64,000 bases of DNA, taken from assembly GCF_017794965.1 (NCBI RefSeq), contig NZ_CP051240.1, positions 2,976,001-3,040,000 on the forward strand, written 5' to 3'. A program made the translations under genes and the position numbers. Source of the DNA: Alcanivorax sp. (GTDB lineage Bacteria > Pseudomonadota > Gammaproteobacteria > Pseudomonadales > Alcanivoracaceae). The notes below the pieces were generated by a model, which saw only the letters and a program-made list of their open reading frames with translations, had not been told where the DNA came from and ran no database searches. The first letter of the stretch is position 1, and each line of letters begins with the position of its first letter. Shown here one piece after another: positions 16,896 through 23,812 of the stretch.

Positions 16896-16978
16896 GTGGG
16901 AGCTTGCCTGCAAGCGATTACCCTCCGGAACCCCGCTTCCGCCAGATCGAGCAGTAGGAGCGGTGGTTCCACCGCGAT
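16896..16978. repeat. Composite REP repeat, left of IS110
   Basis: Frame: GTGGGAGC-stem(TTGCCTGCAA)-GCGATTACCCTCCGGAA ... CGCCAGATCGAGCAGTAGGAGC-stem(GGTGGTTCCACC)-GCGAT. The same frame with different stems recurs at 18227-18308 on the other side of the IS element. The stretch 16979-17109 holds one further palindrome (GCGGTCGAACGACCGC) and no gene. Confidence 0.75.
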
Positions 16979-17111
16979 CTCTGTCTTTCGGGGGGATCGC
17001 GGTCGAACGACCGCTTGTATGTTTGAATGCCTCTCCTGCAATGATGCAGGACTTGCCGGGGTGGAGGGACCAACGACGCATCTGACCTCAGGGTACAGAC
17101 GGTAGGAGACT

Positions 17112-17247
17112 TGGCCCCACCCCGCACCTATTCATACGCCGATAAAGAATCCATCGGCTGAGTTGCACCTCAGACCGACGATACCAGCAAGCCAGCGTTT
17201 AGGTGCGCCCCGACAAGCATGTGTAACCTAGCTCAAGGGGCAGTTCA
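17112..17247 (+). ncRNA. Candidate bridge RNA region of the IS110 element
   Basis: IS110 elements encode a guide (bridge) RNA in the non-coding left end. Here that end contains a 6-bp hairpin gccgat/atcggc (17138-17143, 17153-17158) whose loop holds AGAATC (17146-17151), and directly after it a smaller one, tgag/ctca. AGAATC also occurs at the right end of the element (18203-18208), running into the CT core, as expected if this loop reads the donor end. I see no comparable match to the target GTAGGAGACT. RNA ends are not defined by the sequence. Confidence 0.5.
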
Positions 17248-18186
17248 GTGGCAATGCAAGTAGCAAGATCTATCGTCGGCATCGACGTCGCCAAGGCCGA
17301 GTTGGTCATTCATTTCCAGGGCCAGACGTTCACCATCGAGAACACCCCCAAAGCCATTAAACACTGGCTCAAGAGCCTGCCATGCTCCTGTGAGATCGCC
17401 ATTGAGGCCACAGGGACTTACCACATGGCAGTCATCGAGTTGGCCCATGCCAAAGGGCACCACATTTACGTCATTGATGCTTCACGTCTCAGCAGCTACC
17501 GCAAGGGAACAGGCGGCCGAGCTAAAACAGACGCCTCTGACGCCCAGCTGCTTGCCCGCCATCTGCAGAGAGAGAAGGAGGATCTGCGCCGTTGGAGCCC
17601 GCCGCCCAAGGCGTATCGAACACTGCAGACACTGCTACGCCGCCGCGCGGCGCTGATCAAGGCGCGAACCATGATCCAACAGAGCCTGGGTGGCGAAAAG
17701 ATTCTCAAGGCGAGCCTGACAAGGCTGATCTCACAGATCAACAGTCTGGATACACTAATCCAGAAGCATCTTCGCAACACCGTAAGAGAGGCAGGGCTCT
17801 GCGATCAGGTACAACGCTGCAAATCTCTGGAAGGTGTGGGCGATCTGACGGCTTACGCCTTGGTCATGGCCTTCCTGCGAGGAGACTTCCGCAACAGCGA
17901 CGCCTTCGTCGCCTTCCTGGGGATGGATGTCCATGTAAAGGACTCCGGCACCAGAACGGGAAAACGCAAGCTGACCAAAAAAGGCGACTCAGAGACCCGC
18001 AGACTGCTTTACTGTGCGGCCATGGCCGCTCGTAAAAGCGCCCGCTGGGCGGGTGTCTACCAAGGTTATCTCGACCGTGGCCTGGCGAAAACGCAGGCCC
18101 TGGTCATCCTCGCACGTAAGCTGGTCCGTATCGCCTTCGCGCTGATGAAGAGCCGTACTGACTACGTATCTATGCCTGCCTCATAA
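17248..18186 (+). CDS. IS110-family transposase (DEDD recombinase)
   Basis: 312 residues. The N-terminal RuvC-like DEDD domain shows IVGIDVAKAEL (first Asp), AIEATGTYH (Glu) and GRAKTDASDAQLLARH (Asp pair). The C-terminal Transposase_20 domain shows LEGVGDLTA, GDFRNSDAFVAFLGM, the Ser region SGTRTGKRKLTKKGD and TRRLLYCAAMAA. The GTG start at 17248 has AAGGGG 7 nt upstream; an ATG two codons later is possible. Length and motifs are complete, so the element may be active. It sits between grpE and hrcA without breaking either gene. Confidence 0.93.
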   Translation: MAMQVARSIVGIDVAKAELVIHFQGQTFTIENTPKAIKHWLKSLPCSCEIAIEATGTYHMAVIELAHAKGHHIYVIDASRLSSYRKGTGGRAKTDASDAQLLARHLQREKEDLRRWSPPPKAYRTLQTLLRRRAALIKARTMIQQSLGGEKILKASLTRLISQINSLDTLIQKHLRNTVREAGLCDQVQRCKSLEGVGDLTAYALVMAFLRGDFRNSDAFVAFLGMDVHVKDSGTRTGKRKLTKKGDSETRRLLYCAAMAARKSARWAGVYQGYLDRGLAKTQALVILARKLVRIAFALMKSRTDYVSMPAS

Positions 18187-18226
18187 AAGGGGTGGACAAC
18201 ATAGAATCTCCTACAACGCCCCTGCC

Positions 18227-18596
18227 GTAGGAGCCAGCCTGCTGGCGATTGCCCTCCAGAAACCTGCCTGCGCCAGATCATGCTGTAGGAGCGCCACTGG
18301 AGGCGCGAACAAACCCTGAAAACGAATAACTCGTTAAAGTCACGCAAACCAACGCGATGATCCAACAGAGGGTTTTGCCTTTCGAAACTCGCTTCTCGCA
18401 ACTCGAAACGGCATTTTCGCGCCTCCAGTGGCGCTCCTACAGCGAGGTATAGCTGGGTCAGTCATGCCTCCCCTGTGGGAGCTTGCCTGCAAGCGATTGC
18501 CCGCCTTCGCGGTGGATTCGGCTCCCACAATTGCCGCAGGAGCCAGCCTGCTGGCGAAAATCGCTTGCAGGCAAGCTCCCACAGAGCCTTCGGCTG
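18227..18596. repeat. REP-like composite cluster between IS110 and hrcA
   Basis: Gene-free. 18227-18308 repeats the frame seen at 16896-16978 with new stems (GCCAGCCTGCTGGC and GCGCCACTGGAGGCGC). The second hairpin has an inverted partner at about 18419-18444, and between them is a heptad block ttcgaaactcgcttctcgcaac (18377-18400). Further hairpins follow: GTGGGAGCTTGCCTGCAAGCGAT near 18476 and AGGAGCCAGCCTGCTGGCGA with CGCTTGCAGGCAAGCTCCCAC at 18539-18583. Confidence 0.78.
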
Positions 18597-18613
18597 CAGG
18601 TAGCTAGGCTGTC

Positions 18614-18634
18614 CACTATCAACTGTCAACTGAA
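18614..18634. repeat. Heptad arm abutting hrcA stop
   Basis: Three 7-bp units (actatca actgtca actgaat). They lie directly at the hrcA stop (18635-18637) and are inverted relative to the arm at 16798-16828. Confidence 0.65.
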
Positions 18635-19684
18635 TTACAGCTGGGTGAGGGCCGCTGAGAGGATCTTGGCGGTGATATCCACGGTAGGGATCACCTTTTC
18701 ATAGTCCATCCGCGTCGGGCCGACCACGGCGAGCACCCCCACAGGGCCGTTATCCGCCCGGTAGGGCGCCGAGATCAGGGAATAATCCTCGAACGGGCGG
18801 AAGCCGGATTCGCGACCGATGAAGATCTGTACGCCATCCGCCTTCATGGAGCGTTCCAGCAGGTGCAGGATATCGCGCTTGTGATTAAAGGCATCGAACA
18901 GGTCGCGCAGCTGGTTCAGGTTATCTGCTTCTGCGGTCTGGATCAGGTTGGATTCGCCTGACACCACGTAGTCGGAATCGGATTCCTCCGTGCGCAGGGC
19001 CTTGTCTGCCACCGCCACCGCCGTCTGCATCAAGGCATCCATGTGCTGCCGGTCGGCGTTCATGGTGTTGAGCAGGCCATCACAGATGCTGTTCAGGTCG
19101 CAGCCGGCATAGGTGTGATTAATGTAGTTGGCCGCCTGGCGCAGCTCGGCTTCTTCATAATCCCGGTCGGTGTGGATGATGCGGTTCTGCACCTCGGAGC
19201 GGTTCACCACCAGCACCACCAGCACCCGCTTGCCGGACAGGGGCAAGAATTCCACCTGCCGTAACGTGGTCACTTCCCGGCGCGGCACCGCCACCAGCCC
19301 CGCCATGCGCGTCAGCTCGGCCAGGGTCCTGGAGGCCTGGGAAATCAATTCCTGGGGAGACTGCTCCGGCGCCAGCAGTTGATTGAGCTCGCGCTTGAGA
19401 TCCCTGTGATCCGGGCGCTCCATCACACTGGAGGCAAGCAGGGAATCCACATACATGCGATAACCCAGCTCGGTGGGGATGCGCCCCGCCGAGGTATGCG
19501 GGCTGGCCAGAATCCCCAGATCCTCCAGCTCCGCCATGATATTGCGAATGGTGGCCGGGCTTACCTGCAGGCCACTGCCGGTGGCCAGGGTCTTGGACCC
19601 CACCGGCTGACCATCGCGGATATGCCGCTCCACCAGCGTCATCAACAGGCGTTGTTTTCGTTCGTTGAGATCCAGCTTGCTCAT
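18635..19684 (-). CDS. hrcA: Heat-inducible transcription repressor HrcA
   Basis: 349 residues from ATG 19684 (MSKLDLNERKQRLLMTLVERHI), which is the family N-terminus; the longer frame upstream is rejected. The winged helix at about 1-75 has PVGSKTLATGSGLQVSPATIRNIMAELEDLG and SPHTSAGRIPTELGYRMYVD. The rest is the GAF-like dimer/inserted region (GESNLIQTAEADNL; GRESGFRPFEDYSLIS). HrcA normally represses groE/dnaK through CIRCE; I saw no CIRCE in this window, so its target is probably elsewhere. It is separated from grpE by repeats and an IS element. Confidence 0.95.
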   Translation of the reverse strand: MSKLDLNERKQRLLMTLVERHIRDGQPVGSKTLATGSGLQVSPATIRNIMAELEDLGILASPHTSAGRIPTELGYRMYVDSLLASSVMERPDHRDLKRELNQLLAPEQSPQELISQASRTLAELTRMAGLVAVPRREVTTLRQVEFLPLSGKRVLVVLVVNRSEVQNRIIHTDRDYEEAELRQAANYINHTYAGCDLNSICDGLLNTMNADRQHMDALMQTAVAVADKALRTEESDSDYVVSGESNLIQTAEADNLNQLRDLFDAFNHKRDILHLLERSMKADGVQIFIGRESGFRPFEDYSLISAPYRADNGPVGVLAVVGPTRMDYEKVIPTVDITAKILSAALTQL

Positions 19685-19776
19685 AGGAGATATATGTACC
19701 AGAAAATCAGCCTCAGCATTATATAAAATTCCCGGGGGCTTACACTGACGCCCCGAATCCCCTACCATTGCCTTAA

Positions 19777-19792
19777 CTGACCATACGAACAG
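19777..19792 (+). promoter_or_regulatory. Candidate LexA (SOS) box before RDD-recN
   Basis: CTG-N10-CAG (ctgaccatacgaacag) with flanking AA and TAA lies 18 bp before the RDD gene, which leads directly into recN. recN is an SOS gene in E. coli. The centre is less AT-rich than the E. coli consensus. Confidence 0.45.
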
Positions 19793-19809
19793 TAAACAAG
19801 GATGTTTCA

Positions 19810-20319
19810 ATGAAAGACTACACCAACCCGTATCAAACGCCCGACGCCCAGCCCTCCACCGGGGCCGACAGCACCGCCCCTCTGGCCGGTCGTGGCCAGC
19901 GACTGGCGGGCGCCCTCATCGATGGCCTGATCGGCATGGCACTGATCGGCCCGCTGTTTTATTTCAGCGGCACCTGGGAGGCCCTCATGCAGGGGCAGGT
20001 CATGGATCTGAGCACCACGCTCACTTGGTTCATCGTGGGCGAAGTGGCGTTCCTGGCCGTGCAGGGCTATCTGCTGTTCAACCGCCAGCAGACCATCGGC
20101 AAGTGGTTGCTGAACATGAAAATTGTGGGCATGGAACAGGATGCCGTTCCCGCAGGAAAACTCTACGGGGTTCGCTATCTGCTGATGCACGTCATTGCGC
20201 AGATTCCCGTGCTTAACCTGGTGATGATCATCGACCCGCTGCTGATCTTCCGCAAGGACAAGCGCTGCCTGCACGACCTGCTGGCTGGCACCCAGGTTAT
20301 TGAGGCGCCCAAAGGCTAA
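19810..20319 (+). CDS. RDD family inner-membrane protein
   Basis: 169 residues with three predicted membrane helices (ALIDGLIGMALIGPLFYF; LTWFIVGEVAFLAVQGYLLF; LLMHVIAQIPVLNLVMIIDP). The RDD residues are present: Arg-Asp in GRGQRLAGALIDG and the C-terminal DPLLIFRKDKRCLHDLLAGTQV. The family has been linked to ion or osmolyte transport, but substrates are mostly unknown. AAGGATG precedes the ATG. It lies 30 bp upstream of recN on the same strand, so the two are probably co-transcribed. Confidence 0.88.
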   Translation: MKDYTNPYQTPDAQPSTGADSTAPLAGRGQRLAGALIDGLIGMALIGPLFYFSGTWEALMQGQVMDLSTTLTWFIVGEVAFLAVQGYLLFNRQQTIGKWLLNMKIVGMEQDAVPAGKLYGVRYLLMHVIAQIPVLNLVMIIDPLLIFRKDKRCLHDLLAGTQVIEAPKG

Positions 20320-20349
20320 CACCAGATCGCCCGTTCCGGAGACAACACT

Positions 20350-22017
20350 ATGCTGACACATCTGAGCGTTCGTCATTTTGCCACCGTGGACCAGCTGGAG
20401 CTGGAACCGGAGAACGGACTCACCTGCATCAGCGGGGAAACCGGGGCGGGCAAATCCGTGATCATCGATGCCCTAGGCCTGACCCTGGGCGACAGAGCGG
20501 ATTCCAGTGTGGTCCGTCACGGCCATGACCGTGCCGAAGTGCTGGCCACCTTCGATGTGAGCGATAACCCCGCCGCCCAGCAATGGCTGGCCGAGCGGGA
20601 GCTGGACGATGACAATCAATGCCTGCTTCGCCGCACCGTGCGAGCCGATGGCCGCTCGCGGGCCTACATCAACGGCACCCCCACGCCGCTGGCTGAAGTC
20701 CGCGATCTGGGTGAGCGGCTGATCAGCATCCACAGCCAGCACGAGCATCAGGCCCTGCTCAAGAAAGAGGCCCACCGCCAGCTGCTGGACAACTATGCCG
20801 ACGCCCGCGAACTGGCTGCCACCGTGCGCGAGCACTGGCGCGCCTGGCAAAAGGCGCGTCGGGCCCATGACGACGCACTGAATCAGGCCCGCGAACAGAA
20901 TGAACGGGAAGAGCTGCTGCGCTTTCAGCTGGAAGAACTGGACGCTCTCTCCCTGCAGGAAGGGGAACTGGCCGAACTGGAACAGGAACAACAGCGGCTG
21001 GCCAACGCCGACAGCCTGATCCGCATTTGCCAGCAGTCACTGACCGCCCTTTACGAAGGCGACGACGGCACCTGCAACGATCACCTCAGCCAAGTAAGCC
21101 ACTGGCTGGACGACGCCCGCCGTCAGGATGATGCTCTTGGCACCGTGGCCGATGCGGTGGAATCCGCCCGCCTGCAAGTCGAGGCCGCCGCCGACGACCT
21201 GCGCCACTATCTGGAGCGACTGGATCTGGATCCTGAGCGTCTCAGCCATGTGGAAGAGCGCCTCAGCCAGTGCTACACCCTGGCGCGCAAATACCGTATT
21301 CGCCCGGAGGAACTGGTGGAGCACCACCGGAACCTGCTCAATGAATCCGAAGCCCTGGGCAATGTGGATGCCCACCTCCACGCCCTCGCCGAGGCGGAAA
21401 GCGCCGCCGAAAAGCAATATATGGACAGCGCCCTGAAACTCGGCAAGGCCCGCCGCAAAGCCGGCAAGACACTCACCCAGCAGGTACAGAAGCAGCTCAC
21501 CGCACTGGGCATGAAGGCCGCCGTCATGGAAGCCCAGCTCTCTGACTGCTCCCCCGGCGCCGATGGTCTGGAAGAGGTGGAATTCCTGTTCACCGCCAAC
21601 CCCGGCCAGCCGCTCAAGGCGCTGGGCAAGGTCGCCTCCGGGGGCGAACTGTCCCGGGTCAGCCTGGCCATTCAGGTGATCTGCGCCCGCAATCTCACCG
21701 TACCCAGCCTGGTGTTCGATGAGGTGGACGTGGGTGTGGGCGGCGGCGTGGCCGAAATCGTTGGCCGACTACTACGGGAACTAGGCAGCCATGCCCAGGT
21801 GCTCTGCATCACCCACCAGCCCCAAGTCGCCAGCCAGGGCCACCAGCACTGGCAGGTCCACAAGATCCAGGGTGACGATACCACCCACACCCGCATCCAC
21901 GGCCTGGACGAAGCCGCCCGTATCGAGGAACTGGCACGCATGCTCGGTGGCGTGGAAATCACCGAGTCCACCCGCAACCATGCGCGGGAAATGCTCAGCA
22001 AGGCGCAAGCAGCGTAA
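20350..22017 (+). CDS. recN: DNA repair protein RecN (SMC-like ATPase)
   Basis: 555 residues, normal RecN length. Walker A GETGAGKS is at residues 29-36. A long coiled coil runs from about 150 to 365. The signature ASGGELSRVSLAIQ and Walker B LVFDEVDVGVGG, with the H-loop CITHQPQVASQG, close the ATPase head. RecN acts on double-strand breaks. GGAGA lies 8 nt before the ATG. A heptad block starts 2 bp after the stop. Confidence 0.97.
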   Translation: MLTHLSVRHFATVDQLELEPENGLTCISGETGAGKSVIIDALGLTLGDRADSSVVRHGHDRAEVLATFDVSDNPAAQQWLAERELDDDNQCLLRRTVRADGRSRAYINGTPTPLAEVRDLGERLISIHSQHEHQALLKKEAHRQLLDNYADARELAATVREHWRAWQKARRAHDDALNQAREQNEREELLRFQLEELDALSLQEGELAELEQEQQRLANADSLIRICQQSLTALYEGDDGTCNDHLSQVSHWLDDARRQDDALGTVADAVESARLQVEAAADDLRHYLERLDLDPERLSHVEERLSQCYTLARKYRIRPEELVEHHRNLLNESEALGNVDAHLHALAEAESAAEKQYMDSALKLGKARRKAGKTLTQQVQKQLTALGMKAAVMEAQLSDCSPGADGLEEVEFLFTANPGQPLKALGKVASGGELSRVSLAIQVICARNLTVPSLVFDEVDVGVGGGVAEIVGRLLRELGSHAQVLCITHQPQVASQGHQHWQVHKIQGDDTTHTRIHGLDEAARIEELARMLGGVEITESTRNHAREMLSKAQAA

Positions 22018-22487
22018 AGAGCAGTTAATAGTTAACAGTGAATAGTTAATAGCTGCGCGGGTGAGGTTGGAGCGAGCATAGATGCCGTGCCCGCGCCCGG
22101 ATTGCCAGAGGGAGCCCCTCCCGTAGGAGCGGTGGTTCCACCGCGATGCTTGCCCGGCAACGCCGGGATCGTGGTCGCACCCGGAGGGCATAGCAAACGA
22201 CCACTCCTGCAATGCAGCGGGGGAGGTTTTGTAGGAGATTCAGCTTGCTGAACGAATCCACGCCCGCAACATGCCACCCCCATCGGCCATCACACTGGCT
22301 CTCCTACAGAGGAAGAACTGCCTGGCCGGGGCGGACGTCAGCCTGCAGACGCAAGGCGTGATTTGGAAGGTATCGCTTGCAGGCATAGCCTGGGGGAGCA
22401 GTAAGCCACCACTGAAGGACGACCTCACCGCCACACGACACCCGGGAGGCCCCGCGTGTTGCGTGCAGCATGCTGCGTGAAGCGTAA
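22018..22487. repeat. Repeat-filled spacer between convergent recN and fur
   Basis: No gene seen. 22020-22053: heptad block agttaat agttaac agtgaat agttaat after recN. 22123-22209: composite element with stem GCGGTGGTTCCACCGC and GTGGTCGCACCCGGAGGGCA. About 22228-22257: hairpin with stem TTCAGCTTGCTGAA. 22454-22487: a different heptad block, gcgtgtt gcgtgca gcatgct gcgtgaa, directly against the fur stop. Confidence 0.8.
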
Positions 22488-22889
22488 TTACTTCTTCGGC
22501 TTCACGTACAGGACCAGGGAGTGGTCCACGATTTCGTAGCCGTGTTCTTCGGCAATGGCGTGCTGGCGTTTTTCGATCACGTCGTCCATGAACTCGACCA
22601 CCTGGCCAGTTTCCATGCATACCATGTGGTCGTGATGATCTTCATCCGCCAGTTCAAAGACCGCAGATCCACCCTCGAAGTTGTGGCGCAGCACCATGCC
22701 GGCCTGCTCGAACTGGGTCAGCACGCGATAAACTGTGGCCAGCCCCACGTCCTCACCGGCTTCCATCAGGGATTTGTAGATGTCCTCGGCACTCAGATGG
22801 CGCTCTTCAGACTTCTCCAGCTGTTGCAGGATTTTCACCCGCGGCAGGGTCACTTTGAGGCCCGCTTTTCTGAGATCCTGGTTATCCAA
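22488..22889 (-). CDS. fur: Ferric uptake regulator Fur
   Basis: 133 residues from a TTG start at 22889 (TTG GAT AAC CAG, 8 nt after GGAG), giving LDNQDLRKAGLKVTLPRVKILQ, which matches Pseudomonas Fur in length and N-terminus. The winged-helix domain has HLSAEDIYKSL and GLATVYRVLTQFEQAG; the metal/dimer domain has the HHDHMVC cluster. A single Cys in that cluster is as in Pseudomonas Fur. The frame stays open upstream but that stretch is the fur-bamE intergenic region. It is divergent from bamE. Confidence 0.95.
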   Translation of the reverse strand: MDNQDLRKAGLKVTLPRVKILQQLEKSEERHLSAEDIYKSLMEAGEDVGLATVYRVLTQFEQAGMVLRHNFEGGSAVFELADEDHHDHMVCMETGQVVEFMDDVIEKRQHAIAEEHGYEIVDHSLVLYVKPKK

Positions 22890-23074
22890 TGCGTATGCTC
22901 CGTAAGCCTTGTCTATGGCAAATAAACAGTCCCTGGGCCCGAATTCCCCCTCAAGGAAACGCGAACTCTCCACCCAATGGACTGTCCATGAAAATGGTTA
23001 CTCTGTCAGTCGGGAATTTGTCATCCGTTCCCAAGCCTGTATTATCGCCCGAACATTCATCGAAGTCGAAAATC

Positions 23075-23482
23075 ATGCCTAGAATTACCACACTGCTGCT
23101 TCTCTCTACCCTGTTGGTGCTGGGCGGTTGCAGCAGCCTGCGCTTTCCCGGGGTCTATCGCATCGATATTCCCCAGGGCAACTTTGTCACCGAGGACATG
23201 CTGTCCCAGCTCCAGCCGGGCATGACACCGGAGCAGGTGCGGTTCGCGCTGGGCGCACCCACCCTGATTGACCCGTTCACGGCCAATGTCTGGTTCTACC
23301 CCATGACCTACCGCCCCGGTAAGGGCGAAAAGGTCAGCCAGAAGATCGCCGTGTACTTCGAAGGCGGCACCTACAGCCGCTACGAAGGCAAGGTCATCGA
23401 CGACTTCAAGGCCAAGACCTCAGGCCGCAACGACCGCGAACTGCAGCAAAAAGCCGAACAGCGCCAGGAAGAAGGCAGCTAA
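23075..23482 (+). CDS. bamE: Outer membrane assembly lipoprotein BamE
   Basis: 135 residues from ATG 23075 (MPRITTLLLLSTLLVLGGCSS). The signal and lipobox LGGC put the lipidated Cys at residue 19. The BamE fold shows RFPGVYRIDIPQGN, LQPGMTPEQVRFALGAPTLIDPF and VWFYPM. It is part of the BAM complex that folds outer-membrane beta-barrels. The tail is basic and charged (RNDRELQQKAEQRQEE). It is divergent from fur, the arrangement known in Pseudomonas (omlA-fur). Confidence 0.95.
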   Translation: MPRITTLLLLSTLLVLGGCSSLRFPGVYRIDIPQGNFVTEDMLSQLQPGMTPEQVRFALGAPTLIDPFTANVWFYPMTYRPGKGEKVSQKIAVYFEGGTYSRYEGKVIDDFKAKTSGRNDRELQQKAEQRQEEGS

Positions 23483-23506
23483 CCCTCATCCCCGCCGCCA
23501 GCCTGC

Positions 23507-23812
23507 TCAGGACTTGGCGGCCTTCTCCTGAGCCCGCTTCTTGCGGTTCAGCTTGGGATCGGCCTTGAGCGGGCGATAAATCTCTACCCGCTCACCAGCC
23601 TTGAGCACCTGCCCCGCCGGGTTGGCCACTACCTTGCCGAACAACCCCATGGGCGAAGACTCCAGCGCCAGCCCCTCGAACTGCTCTGCAATGCCGGACA
23701 GCCGTGCGGCTTCCAGCATGGTGGTTCCTTCCGGGACATCCAGGCCAATCAAACGCTGCTTTTCCGGCAGCGCGAAGGCCACTTCCACATGAATCATTGC
23801 GTCTGCTGCCAT
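23507..23812 (-). CDS. rnfH: RnfH family ubiquitin-like protein (UPF0125)
   Basis: 101 residues: MIHVEVAFALPEKQRLIGLDVPEGTTMLEAARLSGI, then GLFGKVVANPAGQVLKAGERVEIYRPLKADPK. This is the beta-grasp RnfH family, whose usual neighbour is ratA. The ATG overlaps the TAA of the upstream symporter gene (TAATG), so the two are co-translated. Its precise function is unknown. Two to four residues may be trimmed from the start if the second ATG is used. Confidence 0.92.
   Translation of the reverse strand: MAADAMIHVEVAFALPEKQRLIGLDVPEGTTMLEAARLSGIAEQFEGLALESSPMGLFGKVVANPAGQVLKAGERVEIYRPLKADPKLNRKKRAQEKAAKS

Larger units (their letters stand above)
17110..18209 (+). mobile_element. IS110-family insertion sequence in a REP-like hairpin
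   Basis: Proposed ends: a CT dinucleotide at 17110-17111 and again at 18208-18209, giving an element of about 1098 bp. Removing it joins GGTAGGAGA-CT-CCTACAACG, which restores a 7-bp palindrome GTAGGAG-A-CTCCTAC of the REP type. IS110 elements have no terminal inverted repeats, carry a long left end (here ~136 bp) and short right end (here ~21 bp), often target REP sequences, and in the IS621 type recombine at a CT core. The transposase frame is intact. Confidence 0.72.

Noticed and set aside
18635..19810. CIRCE operator at hrcA or dnaK
   Set aside because: No TTAGCACTC/GAGTGCTAA pair in the spacers examined.
22889..23075. Fur box in the fur-bamE spacer
   Set aside because: No GATAATGATAATCATTATC-like sequence was found on either strand.
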